A DNA stretch of 6,818 nucleotides from Spirochaetaceae bacterium (GCA_028527945.1 JAQQAK010000060.1:1-6818); one strand, 5' to 3'; shown: positions 1-5,942, counted from the first letter of the stretch. Made by a program: numbers and translations. The notes: generated by a model from the sequence alone, not told the origin.

Positions 1-2
1 GT

Positions 3-917
3 ACTGAAGTTGAGAAGGATGTTTTAAATCTCATAAGGTCACTACTAAATATAGAGAAGAACATGGTTTCAAATTTGACCAGTCTTGATGAGAAGAAAAC
101 CTTTCTGGACAATATGATTAGAGCTGGAATGATTGCTTCTAATAGTAGTAATCATCTTTCAAGCCTGATGGAGATTCGTGATATAGAAAGTGATATTGAA
201 GAATATAAAGTTAATTACAAAATTAAACTTACAGAGTTTGAAGTTTTGACAGGAAAAAAGCTTGTAGGGACACCGAGTCTTCCCTTGATTTCGACGCCGC
301 AATTGGGAGAAGATTCTATTGTTAATTTAATAAGAACGTCAGAACTTAATTTGGAGCTTAAGAGGGCAGAATTGGATGATTATAACGCTCCATTGCCCCC
401 TAAACTTAGTCTTAATGCGGCAGGAAGTTATAGCTTTGCTGATGCAGATGAACATAACATTTCAGGTGGAGCTGCCGCAGCCTTTGAGGATTTTTCTGTT
501 TCACTTGGTGGCGGGTGGACTCCTGAAGATGGTGGAAGTATTACTGCCGGAGTTAGTCTTTCTTTAAAGGATAAATCTCTAAATTCTCTGAAAAGAGAGA
601 TTTATAAAAACAATATCGAAACAGCAGCTTTAAACCTTGATATTACAAAGCAGTCAGCAGTTGATACTGTACAAAGTATAAAATCAGAAATTTGTCGAAT
701 AGAACTGGAAAATAAAAAACTCATAATAAATAAAGATTTTATACACAAGTACCTTGAAGAAATGAAGATTAAGTATGAGCGCGGATTGATCAGAGAACTT
801 GAGCTTGAAAAAGCTGAAGATCAAAAAAAGGTAGTTGATTTGGATATGGAGATATTAAATATAGACAGGTATTTGCTGGCTAATACAATCTCTTCGCAAA
901 TGGGGAGTTCAAAATGA
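3..917 (+). CDS. TolC-family outer-membrane efflux channel, C-terminal part (5' end outside window)
   Basis: The reading frame is open from the window edge (codon at 3, first residues TEVEKDVLNLIRS) to TGA at 915-917, so the ATG at 63 is probably internal and the gene starts upstream. The 304 visible residues show the layout of the second half of a TolC/OEP protein. A long charged helical stretch (nt 3 to about 395) is followed by a Gly/Ser/Ala-rich segment with alternating residues that suits membrane beta strands (about nt 400-570, including SVSLGGGW and ITAGVSLSL). A second long amphipathic, coiled-coil-like helical stretch rich in Lys/Glu runs to the end. Family members are usually 420-480 residues, so roughly 120-180 residues with the signal peptide are missing. 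In the family, trimers form the outer-membrane and periplasmic exit duct for an inner-membrane pump. The stop overlaps the start of the adaptor gene (ATGA), which marks it as the channel of this ABC system. The fold assignment rests on pattern, not on a diagnostic motif. Confidence 0.8.
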   Translation, partial: TEVEKDVLNLIRSLLNIEKNMVSNLTSLDEKKTFLDNMIRAGMIASNSSNHLSSLMEIRDIESDIEEYKVNYKIKLTEFEVLTGKKLVGTPSLPLISTPQLGEDSIVNLIRTSELNLELKRAELDDYNAPLPPKLSLNAAGSYSFADADEHNISGGAAAAFEDFSVSLGGGWTPEDGGSITAGVSLSLKDKSLNSLKREIYKNNIETAALNLDITKQSAVDTVQSIKSEICRIELENKKLIINKDFIHKYLEEMKIKYERGLIRELELEKAEDQKKVVDLDMEILNIDRYLLANTISSQMGSSK

Positions 918-1924
918 TGAAAAATTTTTTTAATGGAGTGCGTATTATGCTAATAGGGCTTCTTTTAGTTCTTCTTGTTGGATGTAATAAATTGCCTTTT
1001 GGAAATAAAAAAGAAACTCAATTTGAAGCTCCGACAGATTTGACTGTCCCGGTAGAGGCTATTTCTATTCAGGAGAGTGTTACTGTTTCAGGGAATATCG
1101 AACCAATACAGGAACGTGAACTGGGCTTCAGTACAGATGGAAAGATAACCGCTGTGCCGGTTGCTGAAGGTGATTTTGTTTTAAAGGGGACTCTGCTTGC
1201 AAAAATTGATGCAAGCTCTGATGAATATAATATTGAAGAAATGGAATATGAGCTTGAAGAAATGAGTTTTTCTGAATCTCCCAGAAAGATAGCTTTGAAA
1301 AAAGAAAAACTCGAATCTCTTAGAGAGACGCTCAAAAATAAAATTATTACAGCGCCCTTTGATGGAGTAGTTGTAGAGATAAAGCATGAAGAAGGCGAAA
1401 TAAATATTGCCTCCAGCAGTGATAGTTATTTAATCAAGATTATTGATGACAGCAGTCTTAAGGCTGATGTAGTTGTTGATGAGCTGGATATTGCCCGAAT
1501 TGAGATTGGGCAAAAGGCAGTTTTTAGTTTTGACGCGATTCCTGGAGAAAAGTTTACTGGACGTGTTTCTAAAATTGCGCATATAGGTAGGCTAAATGAT
1601 AATGGACTTCCTGTTATTGATGTAGAGCTTATTATAGATAAACCGGATCCACGAATCCTTATTCCTTATTCGTTCAAAGTTGAGATTCTTACAACGGCAG
1701 CATCTAAATATCTTGCTGTTCCAGATCAGTCTGTTATTTGGGAAGACGACAAGACCTATGTAAATATCAATACAGATGATAGTCCCACTCCGCTTAGGCG
1801 TGAGGTCAAGATTAGGGAATGGAAAGATGGAAAGACTATTATTTTAGACGGTCTTGGAGAAGGTGACAGAGTCCTTTTGAATAAGGAAGATAAGCCAGAT
1901 GAAGGGTTATCAATTTGGATGTAA
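914..1924 (+). CDS. MacA/HlyD-type periplasmic adaptor lipoprotein of an ABC exporter
   Basis: This 336-residue membrane-fusion protein should link the inner-membrane ABC pump to the TolC-type channel. Residues 1-24 form a lipoprotein signal: a basic start, a hydrophobic core at about 11-22, and the lipobox LVGC with the lipidated cysteine at 24. E. coli MacA is instead anchored by an N-terminal helix. The two lipoyl half-motifs are visible at about 76-99 (GKITAVPVAEGDFVLKG) and 144-162 (IITAPFDGVVVEI). They flank a helical hairpin of only about 40 residues (103-142), clearly shorter than in MacA. Beta-barrel and membrane-proximal domains follow (about 163-336, with the barrel motif GQKAVFSFDAIPGEKFTGRV). 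The start overlaps the channel gene by 4 bases and has GGGGAG at 902-907, 6 bases upstream. A second ATG at 917 is a possible alternative start. The class is firm, the exact subfamily and substrate are not. Confidence 0.9.
   Translation: MMKNFFNGVRIMLIGLLLVLLVGCNKLPFGNKKETQFEAPTDLTVPVEAISIQESVTVSGNIEPIQERELGFSTDGKITAVPVAEGDFVLKGTLLAKIDASSDEYNIEEMEYELEEMSFSESPRKIALKKEKLESLRETLKNKIITAPFDGVVVEIKHEEGEINIASSSDSYLIKIIDDSSLKADVVVDELDIARIEIGQKAVFSFDAIPGEKFTGRVSKIAHIGRLNDNGLPVIDVELIIDKPDPRILIPYSFKVEILTTAASKYLAVPDQSVIWEDDKTYVNINTDDSPTPLRREVKIREWKDGKTIILDGLGEGDRVLLNKEDKPDEGLSIWM
1902..1906 (+). promoter_or_regulatory. Ribosome binding site supporting a TTG start for the ABC ATPase
   Basis: AAGGG lies 8 bases before TTG 1915, inside the end of the adaptor gene. 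No other in-frame start lies close by. The next one, ATG 1969, would remove the first beta strand of the nucleotide-binding domain. Confidence 0.6.
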
Positions 1925-2595
1925 ACAAGGTTATTATTGAACTTGAAAACGTACGAAAAGAATATCATATGGGTGATAATATTGTTAACGCTCTTGACGG
2001 ATTTTCTTTACAGATTAACTCCGGAGAGCTGACTTCTATTATCGGCCCCTCAGGTTCAGGAAAATCAACTCTGATGAATATAATAGGATGTCTTGACCGG
2101 CCTACCTCCGGAAGTGTTTTTCTTGAAGGCAATGATATTTCACTTATGAATGATAAGCAGCTTTCAAGAATTCGCAATCACAGTATCGGTTTTGTTTTTC
2201 AGCAGTTTAATCTGCTGCCGCGATTATCTATTCTTGAGAATGTAGAAACACCTCTTATGTATGCTGGTGTAAAAGCTTCAAAACGAAAGAAGATGGCAGA
2301 AGACGCACTGAATAAGGTTGGGCTTGGTGAGCGGATTTCGCATAAACCTACAGAATTATCCGGTGGCCAGAAACAGCGTGCCGCTATTGCCAGAGCTATT
2401 GTTACCTCTCCAAGTCTTATTCTTGCTGATGAACCTACAGGCGCGCTGGATACTGCTACAGGTGAAATAATTATGAATCTTTTTCATCAGCTGAACAATG
2501 AAGGGCGAACTATCGTTATTGTGACTCATGATATGGAAGTTAGTGAGAAGTGCGAACGGATAATCCGTGTACGTGATGGCCGAATGGAGGTTTAG
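1915..2595 (+). CDS. MacB/LolD-type ABC transporter ATP-binding protein
   Basis: This 226-residue cytoplasmic ATPase should drive the partner permease by ATP binding and hydrolysis. All motifs are intact: Walker A GPSGSGKST (44-52), Q-loop Gln96 in FVFQQFNLLP, signature LSGGQ (148-152), Walker B LILADEP with catalytic Glu173, D-loop region GALD (176-179), and H-loop His205. Length and motif wording (NIIGCLDRPTSG, FNLLPRLSILENVETPL, ADEPTGALD) are typical of the MacB/LolD/YknY subfamily of stand-alone nucleotide-binding domains. It starts at TTG, overlaps the adaptor gene by 10 bases, and ends 8 bases before the permease gene. In E. coli MacB this domain is fused to the permease, whereas here it is a separate gene, as in the Bacillus YknXYZ layout. 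LolD (lipoprotein release) has similar motifs, but the neighbouring adaptor and channel genes favour efflux. Confidence 0.95.
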   Translation: MDVNKVIIELENVRKEYHMGDNIVNALDGFSLQINSGELTSIIGPSGSGKSTLMNIIGCLDRPTSGSVFLEGNDISLMNDKQLSRIRNHSIGFVFQQFNLLPRLSILENVETPLMYAGVKASKRKKMAEDALNKVGLGERISHKPTELSGGQKQRAAIARAIVTSPSLILADEPTGALDTATGEIIMNLFHQLNNEGRTIVIVTHDMEVSEKCERIIRVRDGRMEV

Positions 2596-2603
2596 AAGGC
2601 GTA

Positions 2604-3794
2604 ATGTTTGGTGAAAATATACGGTTGGCTCTTAAAAACCTGATTACTAATAAAATGCGTACTCTGCTTTCTCTTCTGGGCATAATGATTGGTGTTTCAT
2701 CGGTTATTCTTATAACAACTCTTGGCAGCAGCGCGGCTTTAAACATAAAAAAAGAGATAGCCAGCAGCGGAATGGATTTAATTATGATTTACGGCGGGTG
2801 GGGTAATGCCAGAAGCCGTGAGATATTTCATCCTGGGCTTGGTGAAGAGCTCGCGGAGTCTCTTCCTGGTGTTATTGATTCAACCCCTAATCTTACCAGT
2901 TCTGTACTTGCAAAGAGCCGAAGCAAAGAGGCCTCTTTCAGCCTTGGTTGCATATCTCCGTCTTATAGGAATGTTTTTAATATAAAAATGGCTGCTGGTA
3001 GGTTTATTTCTCAACGTGACTCAAAAGAAAAATATCCAGGTGTTGTTCTTGGTAACAAGACTGCCCGGAGTCTTTTTCCGGCTGGTGGAGCAGTAGGAAG
3101 CCCTATCAAACTGATTGTTGGAAAAACTGCTTATCAGTTTACAGTTTTGGGTGTAATGAAAAAAAAAGACTCTAATATGGGCGCGGAATTTGATAACGTA
3201 ATTTTGATGGATCTTAATTACTATAAGAGCCGTATAGTAAAGGTCGATATTATTGATTCTTTTTTTCTTAAGGCTGCAGATCCTGAGGCTGCCGCAGACG
3301 CAAAACTGGAGATAAAAGAGTATTTATCTTCAAAGACGTCTGAAAAGGATGCCTTTTGGGTTGAATCTCCTTCTTCCATTTCTGAAATGTTCAGTAAGGT
3401 TACCGGGACACTGAATATTGTTCTGGCATGCATTGCTGGAATATCTCTGCTTGTTGGAGGAATAGGTATTATGAATATTATGCTCGTGTCTGTAACAGAA
3501 CGCACACGTGAGATTGGAATAAGAAAGGCTTTGGGCGCGCCTCCTTCTGCTATCAGGGGACAGTTTTTGACAGAGTCTGCTGTGTTGACTCTTATTGGAG
3601 GAGTTGTCGGCGTTCTTTTAGGTATTGGGCTTGGAAAAGCTGCTACAAGTATTATGAGCTGGAGCTTTTCTCTTGTTCCGGCCGCCTGTGTTCTGTCACT
3701 TGGTTTTTCAGCTGTTATTGGTATCTTTTTCGGGCTTTATCCAGCTGTTCGAGCCTCAAAACTTGATCCCATAGAGGCTCTTAGCCGTGAGTAG
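2604..3794 (+). CDS. MacB/FtsX-type ABC transporter permease
   Basis: This 396-residue inner-membrane subunit has the four-helix MacB/FtsX topology. One transmembrane helix lies near the N-terminus (about 20-42, after the basic NKMRTLLS). A large periplasmic domain follows (about 45-265, MacB-PCD-like, with MAAGRFISQRD and VVLGNKTARSLF). Three C-terminal helices lie at about 270-296, 321-344 and 357-380. The conserved cytoplasmic coupling sequence ERTREIGIRKALGA is at 299-312, and the protein ends in the typical YPAVRASKLDPIEALSRE. Family proteins act as mechanotransmission transporters that move substrate from the periplasm through an adaptor and TolC rather than across the inner membrane. 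The ATG is 8 bases after the ATPase stop, with AGAAGG at 2594-2599 and GGAGG at 2586-2590 as possible ribosome sites. Length is normal for a permease without a fused ATPase. The substrate is unknown (antibiotic, peptide, siderophore, glycolipid and others are all possible). Confidence 0.93.
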   Translation: MFGENIRLALKNLITNKMRTLLSLLGIMIGVSSVILITTLGSSAALNIKKEIASSGMDLIMIYGGWGNARSREIFHPGLGEELAESLPGVIDSTPNLTSSVLAKSRSKEASFSLGCISPSYRNVFNIKMAAGRFISQRDSKEKYPGVVLGNKTARSLFPAGGAVGSPIKLIVGKTAYQFTVLGVMKKKDSNMGAEFDNVILMDLNYYKSRIVKVDIIDSFFLKAADPEAAADAKLEIKEYLSSKTSEKDAFWVESPSSISEMFSKVTGTLNIVLACIAGISLLVGGIGIMNIMLVSVTERTREIGIRKALGAPPSAIRGQFLTESAVLTLIGGVVGVLLGIGLGKAATSIMSWSFSLVPAACVLSLGFSAVIGIFFGLYPAVRASKLDPIEALSRE

Positions 3795-3815
3795 AGAAAA
3801 ATGTAATAGAGCTTA

Positions 3816-3828
3816 GAAGATTCTCTTC
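3816..3828. repeat. Short inverted repeat GAAGA-TTC-TCTTC between the permease and MFS genes
   Basis: The arms are perfect 5-base complements with a 3-base centre, 21 bases after the permease stop codon (TAG, 3792-3794) and 11 bases before the candidate -35 element of the MFS gene. No T-tract follows, so it is not a convincing terminator. It could be an operator or a coincidence. Confidence 0.3.
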
Positions 3829-3839
3829 AAGGATAAATG

Positions 3840-3868
3840 TTGAACAAGCCTTATTAAAAGAATAGAAT
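3840..3868 (+). promoter_or_regulatory. Candidate promoter of the MFS gene (TTGAAC-N17-TAGAAT)
   Basis: TTGAAC at 3840-3845 matches the -35 consensus at 4 of 6 positions and TAGAAT at 3863-3868 matches the -10 at 5 of 6, with a 17-base spacer. Transcription would begin at about 3874-3876, on top of the ATG. That would give a leaderless message and fits the lack of a clear ribosome binding site. AT-rich sequence makes chance matches common, so readthrough from the ABC operon remains an alternative. Confidence 0.35.
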
Positions 3869-3873
3869 GCCGT

Positions 3874-5079
3874 ATGCAGAAATGGAAGAAAAATCTCTAC
3901 GCGGTGTGGCTTACACAGTTTTTTTCTCTTATGGGTTTTGGATTTGGTATTCCTTTTATCCCGTTTTTTATTCAGGAGCTTGGGGTTACAGATCCTCATG
4001 CGTTAAAAATATGGACAGGATGGTTAACATCTGCTCCGGCAGTAGGCATGGCAGTTATGGCTCCAGTTTGGGGGCTTTTATCTGATAAACTCGGAAAAAA
4101 GATCATGCTTCTTAGGGCTATGCTGGGTGGTTTTTTAGCATTGGCTGGATTGGGATTATCAAATTCAGTTTACTTGGTTCTTGTTTTCCGACTTCTTCAG
4201 GGATTGCTAAGCGGTACTGTAACCTCAAGCGCTGCTCTTGTTGCAAGTGGAACTCCAAACAAGAATCTTTCTTATGCGTTGGGTTTTTTATCCTCGTCCA
4301 CCTTTGTCGGCTATTCTTTAGGACCTGCTGTTGGAGGGATTGTAGCTGATATTTTTGGTTATCGGGCAAGTTTCTTTATAGGTTCAGCTATATTATTTGC
4401 AGGTTTATTGCTTGTAATATTTATTATTGAAGAACCTGATACAACAAAGGTTGAAGATCCTAAAGTTAATAAAACAAGTGGTGGAGGAAAACTTTCAGAA
4501 ATAATAACACCATCTCTTATGATTTTTTTATTGCTCATTTTTTGCATGAGAATATCAAGAACTCTTGTCTCTCCTTTTTTACCTTTAATAGTTCAGGACG
4601 CAAGAGGCACTATCGAAGGTAGTTCGAGAATAACTGGAATCCTTTCTGGAGCAATCGGTCTAATGTCTGCTAGTGCTGGTTTAACACTGTCCAGGCTTGG
4701 TGACAAGATGGACAGGTTAAAACTATTGTCAATATTGTTAGGAATTGGCACATTTGTTTCTCTGTTTATAAATATTTTTGATAATTTTATTCTATTATTT
4801 ATTCTTTTACCTTTGACCTATTTTTTTATAGGTGGAATAGAGCCTCTTCTTATGTCTATAACAAGTGAAAAAGTTGAGGCAAAAAACAGAGGTCTTCTTT
4901 TTGGTATTCAAACTGCAGTAGGTTCTTCTGCATGGTTTCTCTCTCCTATTTTAGGAAGCTGGGCTGCTGTAAAATTCTCTACAAGAAGTGTTTTTGTTTT
5001 TTTTACATTCTTTCTATTACTGACATGGGGCCTTTCCATGTTTACTAAATACAAAAAGGCTAAAAAGATTTGTATCTGA
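3874..5079 (+). CDS. MFS transporter, drug:H+ antiporter-like (DHA1 type)
   Basis: The 401-residue protein is almost entirely hydrophobic, with about 12 transmembrane segments and a hydrophilic central loop at about 188-211. MFS motif A lies in the loop after helix 2 (GLLSDKLGKK, 67-76). The motif B arginine is Arg106 in FRLLQG. The antiporter motif C lies in helix 5 (GYSLGPAVGG, 146-155). A degenerate motif A repeat lies in the second half (SRLGDKMDRLKLL). Motif C is characteristic of proton-driven exporters, so export of a small molecule by proton exchange is the best reading. MdtG-like multidrug pumps and siderophore exporters such as EntS are similar in kind, and the substrate cannot be told. 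The start is chosen because WKKNLY close to the N-terminus is usual in the family and an in-frame stop lies at 3841-3843. Shine-Dalgarno sequence is weak at best. It follows the ABC permease after 79 bases and may be read from the same message or its own promoter. Confidence 0.9.
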   Translation: MQKWKKNLYAVWLTQFFSLMGFGFGIPFIPFFIQELGVTDPHALKIWTGWLTSAPAVGMAVMAPVWGLLSDKLGKKIMLLRAMLGGFLALAGLGLSNSVYLVLVFRLLQGLLSGTVTSSAALVASGTPNKNLSYALGFLSSSTFVGYSLGPAVGGIVADIFGYRASFFIGSAILFAGLLLVIFIIEEPDTTKVEDPKVNKTSGGGKLSEIITPSLMIFLLLIFCMRISRTLVSPFLPLIVQDARGTIEGSSRITGILSGAIGLMSASAGLTLSRLGDKMDRLKLLSILLGIGTFVSLFINIFDNFILLFILLPLTYFFIGGIEPLLMSITSEKVEAKNRGLLFGIQTAVGSSAWFLSPILGSWAAVKFSTRSVFVFFTFFLLLTWGLSMFTKYKKAKKICI

Positions 5080-5094
5080 TAAATATCTCTTTTA
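5061..5094 (+). terminator. Possible weak terminator overlapping the end of the MFS gene
   Basis: An imperfect inverted repeat covers 5066-5088 (centre at 5077; 9 of 11 positions pair). A TAAAA/TTTTA pair outside it extends the stem with one bulged C at 5089, and the sequence continues CTTTTATTT. The A-run on the left and T-run on the right would suit a bidirectional terminator, but the stem is almost all A-T, so its stability is doubtful. Confidence 0.3.
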
Positions 5095-5117
5095 TTTGAA
5101 AGTTTTTGCAAAATATG

Positions 5118-5136
5118 TTAGTTTAGTCTAATATAG
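5118..5136. promoter_or_regulatory. DtxR-type iron-box-like palindrome upstream of the dtxR-like gene
   Basis: The 19 bases centred on 5127 contain the perfect palindrome TTAGTCTAA (5123-5131) preceded by another TTAG. Compared by eye with the classical DtxR/IdeR consensus TTAGGTTAGSCTAACCTAA, 14 of 19 positions agree. The site ends 3 bases before the -35 element of the promoter that faces the dtxR-like gene, a plausible position for autoregulation. The match is better in the left half than the right. Confidence 0.45.
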
Positions 5137-5139
5137 ATA

Positions 5140-5168
5140 TTGACAAATATGTAGTTAATTGCAATAAA
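5140..5168 (+). promoter_or_regulatory. Promoter of the dtxR-like gene (TTGACA-N17-AATAAA)
   Basis: A perfect -35 hexamer TTGACA (5140-5145) is followed after 17 bases by AATAAA (5163-5168, 4 of 6 matches to TATAAT). The start of transcription would fall at about 5174-5176, inside the palindrome that begins at 5172. A bound protein would therefore block the polymerase. Confidence 0.6.
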
Positions 5169-5169
5169 A

Positions 5170-5186
5170 GTGGTAACTTAGTTATC
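5170..5186. promoter_or_regulatory. Operator copy 1: GTGGTAACTTAGTTATC
   Basis: The 15-base core GGTAACTTAGTTATC (5172-5186) is an inverted repeat of 7-base arms around one central T, with one mismatched pair (G5173 against T5185). Sixteen of the 17 bases recur before the TetR gene. It overlaps the predicted transcription start and lies 16 bases before ATG 5203, the expected place for a repressor site. Confidence 0.7.
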
Positions 5187-5202
5187 ATTGTGGGGATATT
5201 AA

Positions 5203-5718
5203 ATGGGAAAAAATAAAAAAAAATTGAGCAACAGCCTTGAAGATTATTTGGAGGCTATTATTTATCTTGAGAGAACTCAGAGGGTTGCAAGGGTTCGTGA
5301 TATTGCCAAGCTTTTAAAGGTTCAAATGCCATCGGTAAGTGGGGCAATGAGTTCTTTAAAAGAAAAAGGCTATATCAATTATGAACGTAACTCATATATC
5401 ACCCTTACAGAGCTTGGAATGAGCGCGGCCAATTGTCTTTCCTCCAAACATGATGTAATAGGTCGTTTTCTGGTTAAGGTTTTAGGACTTCCTGAAGAGC
5501 GTGGGATGGAGGTCGCTGGAAACATGCTTCATTCTGTTGATTGTGAGACCAATCGACGTTTAAGCCGCTTTATGGAATATTTTGAAGATAAATGCAGGGA
5601 TAATGAACCTCTTTGCGTAAGTGAATGGCTTGACTATATTCAGGAGTTAGTTGATGTTGTCCCTTTTACTTGTAGTGAATGGTGTGATACAAATTATCAA
5701 AAAGCAGAAGCTGAGTAG
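5203..5718 (+). CDS. DtxR/MntR-family metal-dependent transcriptional regulator, atypical ligand set
   Basis: The 171 residues begin with the winged helix-turn-helix of the family: SLEDYLEAIIYL (11-22), then VRDIAKLLKV (31-40) and the recognition helix PSVSGAMSSLKEKGYI (43-58), then the wing NYERNSYITLTELG (59-72). The dimerisation and metal-binding domain covers about 75-150. Compared with Bacillus MntR ligands (Asp8, Glu11, His77, Glu99, Glu102, His103), Asp14, Glu17, His83 and His110 line up. The positions matching Glu99 and Glu102 (Cys102 and Glu105 in DtxR) are Gly106 and Leu109. Cysteines at 114, 131, 138, 157 and 161, with C157-x3-C161 in the tail, are extra. There is no SH3-like domain, so the length resembles MntR/TroR types. 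The start has GGGGA (5192-5196), 6 bases before the ATG. The promoter carries two palindromes, so autoregulation is likely. The metal (Mn, Fe or another) is not decidable from sequence. Confidence 0.88.
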   Translation: MGKNKKKLSNSLEDYLEAIIYLERTQRVARVRDIAKLLKVQMPSVSGAMSSLKEKGYINYERNSYITLTELGMSAANCLSSKHDVIGRFLVKVLGLPEERGMEVAGNMLHSVDCETNRRLSRFMEYFEDKCRDNEPLCVSEWLDYIQELVDVVPFTCSEWCDTNYQKAEAE

Positions 5719-5873
5719 TGTTTTGTCTTGTCTTTTTCATTTGTTCTGTTTAACAAGGAGCAAGTAATATTTTATCAAACTCTAAACTAATCAATAATAG
5801 TACAGATTTTTATAATTTAATTAATTCTTCCTTTCATTCTGCTTACAAATTGTTTAACAGTAAATACCTCTAA
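5719..5873. other. Non-coding spacer between the dtxR-like gene and the tetR promoter
   Basis: No open frame of interest and no convincing terminator hairpin is seen. T-rich sequence directly follows the dtxR stop (5719-5740). The stretch holds two copies of the near-palindrome TGTTTAACA (5747-5755, 5851-5859) and a minus-strand TTAGTTTAG (5782-5790) that repeats the left half of the iron-box-like site. Confidence 0.5.
5747..5859. repeat. Two exact copies of the 9-base palindrome TGTTTAACA
   Basis: The copies lie at 5747-5755 and 5851-5859, each with 4-base complementary arms around a central T. The second is 14 bases upstream of the tetR -35 element. The first is part of a slightly longer TTGTT/AACAA inverted repeat (5741-5756). 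They may be minor regulatory sites or chance in AT-rich DNA. Confidence 0.3.
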
Positions 5874-5902
5874 TTGACAAGTCGCTTCTTTATGTTAATA
5901 AT
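5874..5902 (+). promoter_or_regulatory. Promoter of the tetR-like gene (TTGACA-N17-AATAAT)
   Basis: A perfect TTGACA (5874-5879) is followed after 17 bases by AATAAT (5897-5902), 5 of 6 matches to TATAAT. Transcription should start at about 5908-5911, at the left edge of the palindromic operator. This is the clearest sigma70-type promoter in the window. Confidence 0.7.
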
Positions 5903-5908
5903 ACTTTT

Positions 5909-5925
5909 GTGGTAACTTAGTTACC
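5909..5925. promoter_or_regulatory. Operator copy 2: GTGGTAACTTAGTTACC
   Basis: The core GGTAACTTAGTTACC (5911-5925) is a perfect inverted repeat with 7-base arms around a central T. It lies at the predicted transcription start and 17 bases before TTG 5943, nearly the same placement as copy 1 before the dtxR-like gene. It should act as a repressor site for the same protein. Confidence 0.75.
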
Positions 5926-5932
5926 TGACTTT

Positions 5933-5937
5933 GGAGG
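5933..5937 (+). promoter_or_regulatory. Ribosome binding site that fixes the tetR start at TTG 5943
   Basis: GGAGG ends 5 bases before TTG 5943. The frame is also open from TTG 5931, but that codon overlaps this site, lies only 5 bases after the operator, and has no ribosome site of its own. The 5943 start is therefore preferred. Confidence 0.7.
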
Positions 5938-5942
5938 CGGCT

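Noticed and set aside
1069..1387. Minus-strand open frames opposite the adaptor gene
   Set aside because: They lie fully inside a well supported plus-strand gene, lack ribosome sites and encode low-complexity Ser/Phe-rich peptides typical of antisense shadows.
3397..3404. GGTTACC-like and GGTAAC half-sites inside the permease gene
   Set aside because: They are single half-sites in coding sequence without the second arm.
3867..4085. Open frame of 72 codons from ATG 3867
   Set aside because: It overlaps the start of the MFS gene in another frame and encodes no recognisable domain; the 3874 frame carries clear MFS motifs.
5104..5113. TTTTGCAAAA palindrome downstream of the MFS gene
   Set aside because: A perfect 10-base dyad, but with no loop, no T-tract and no second copy at an informative place; expected by chance in AT-rich DNA.
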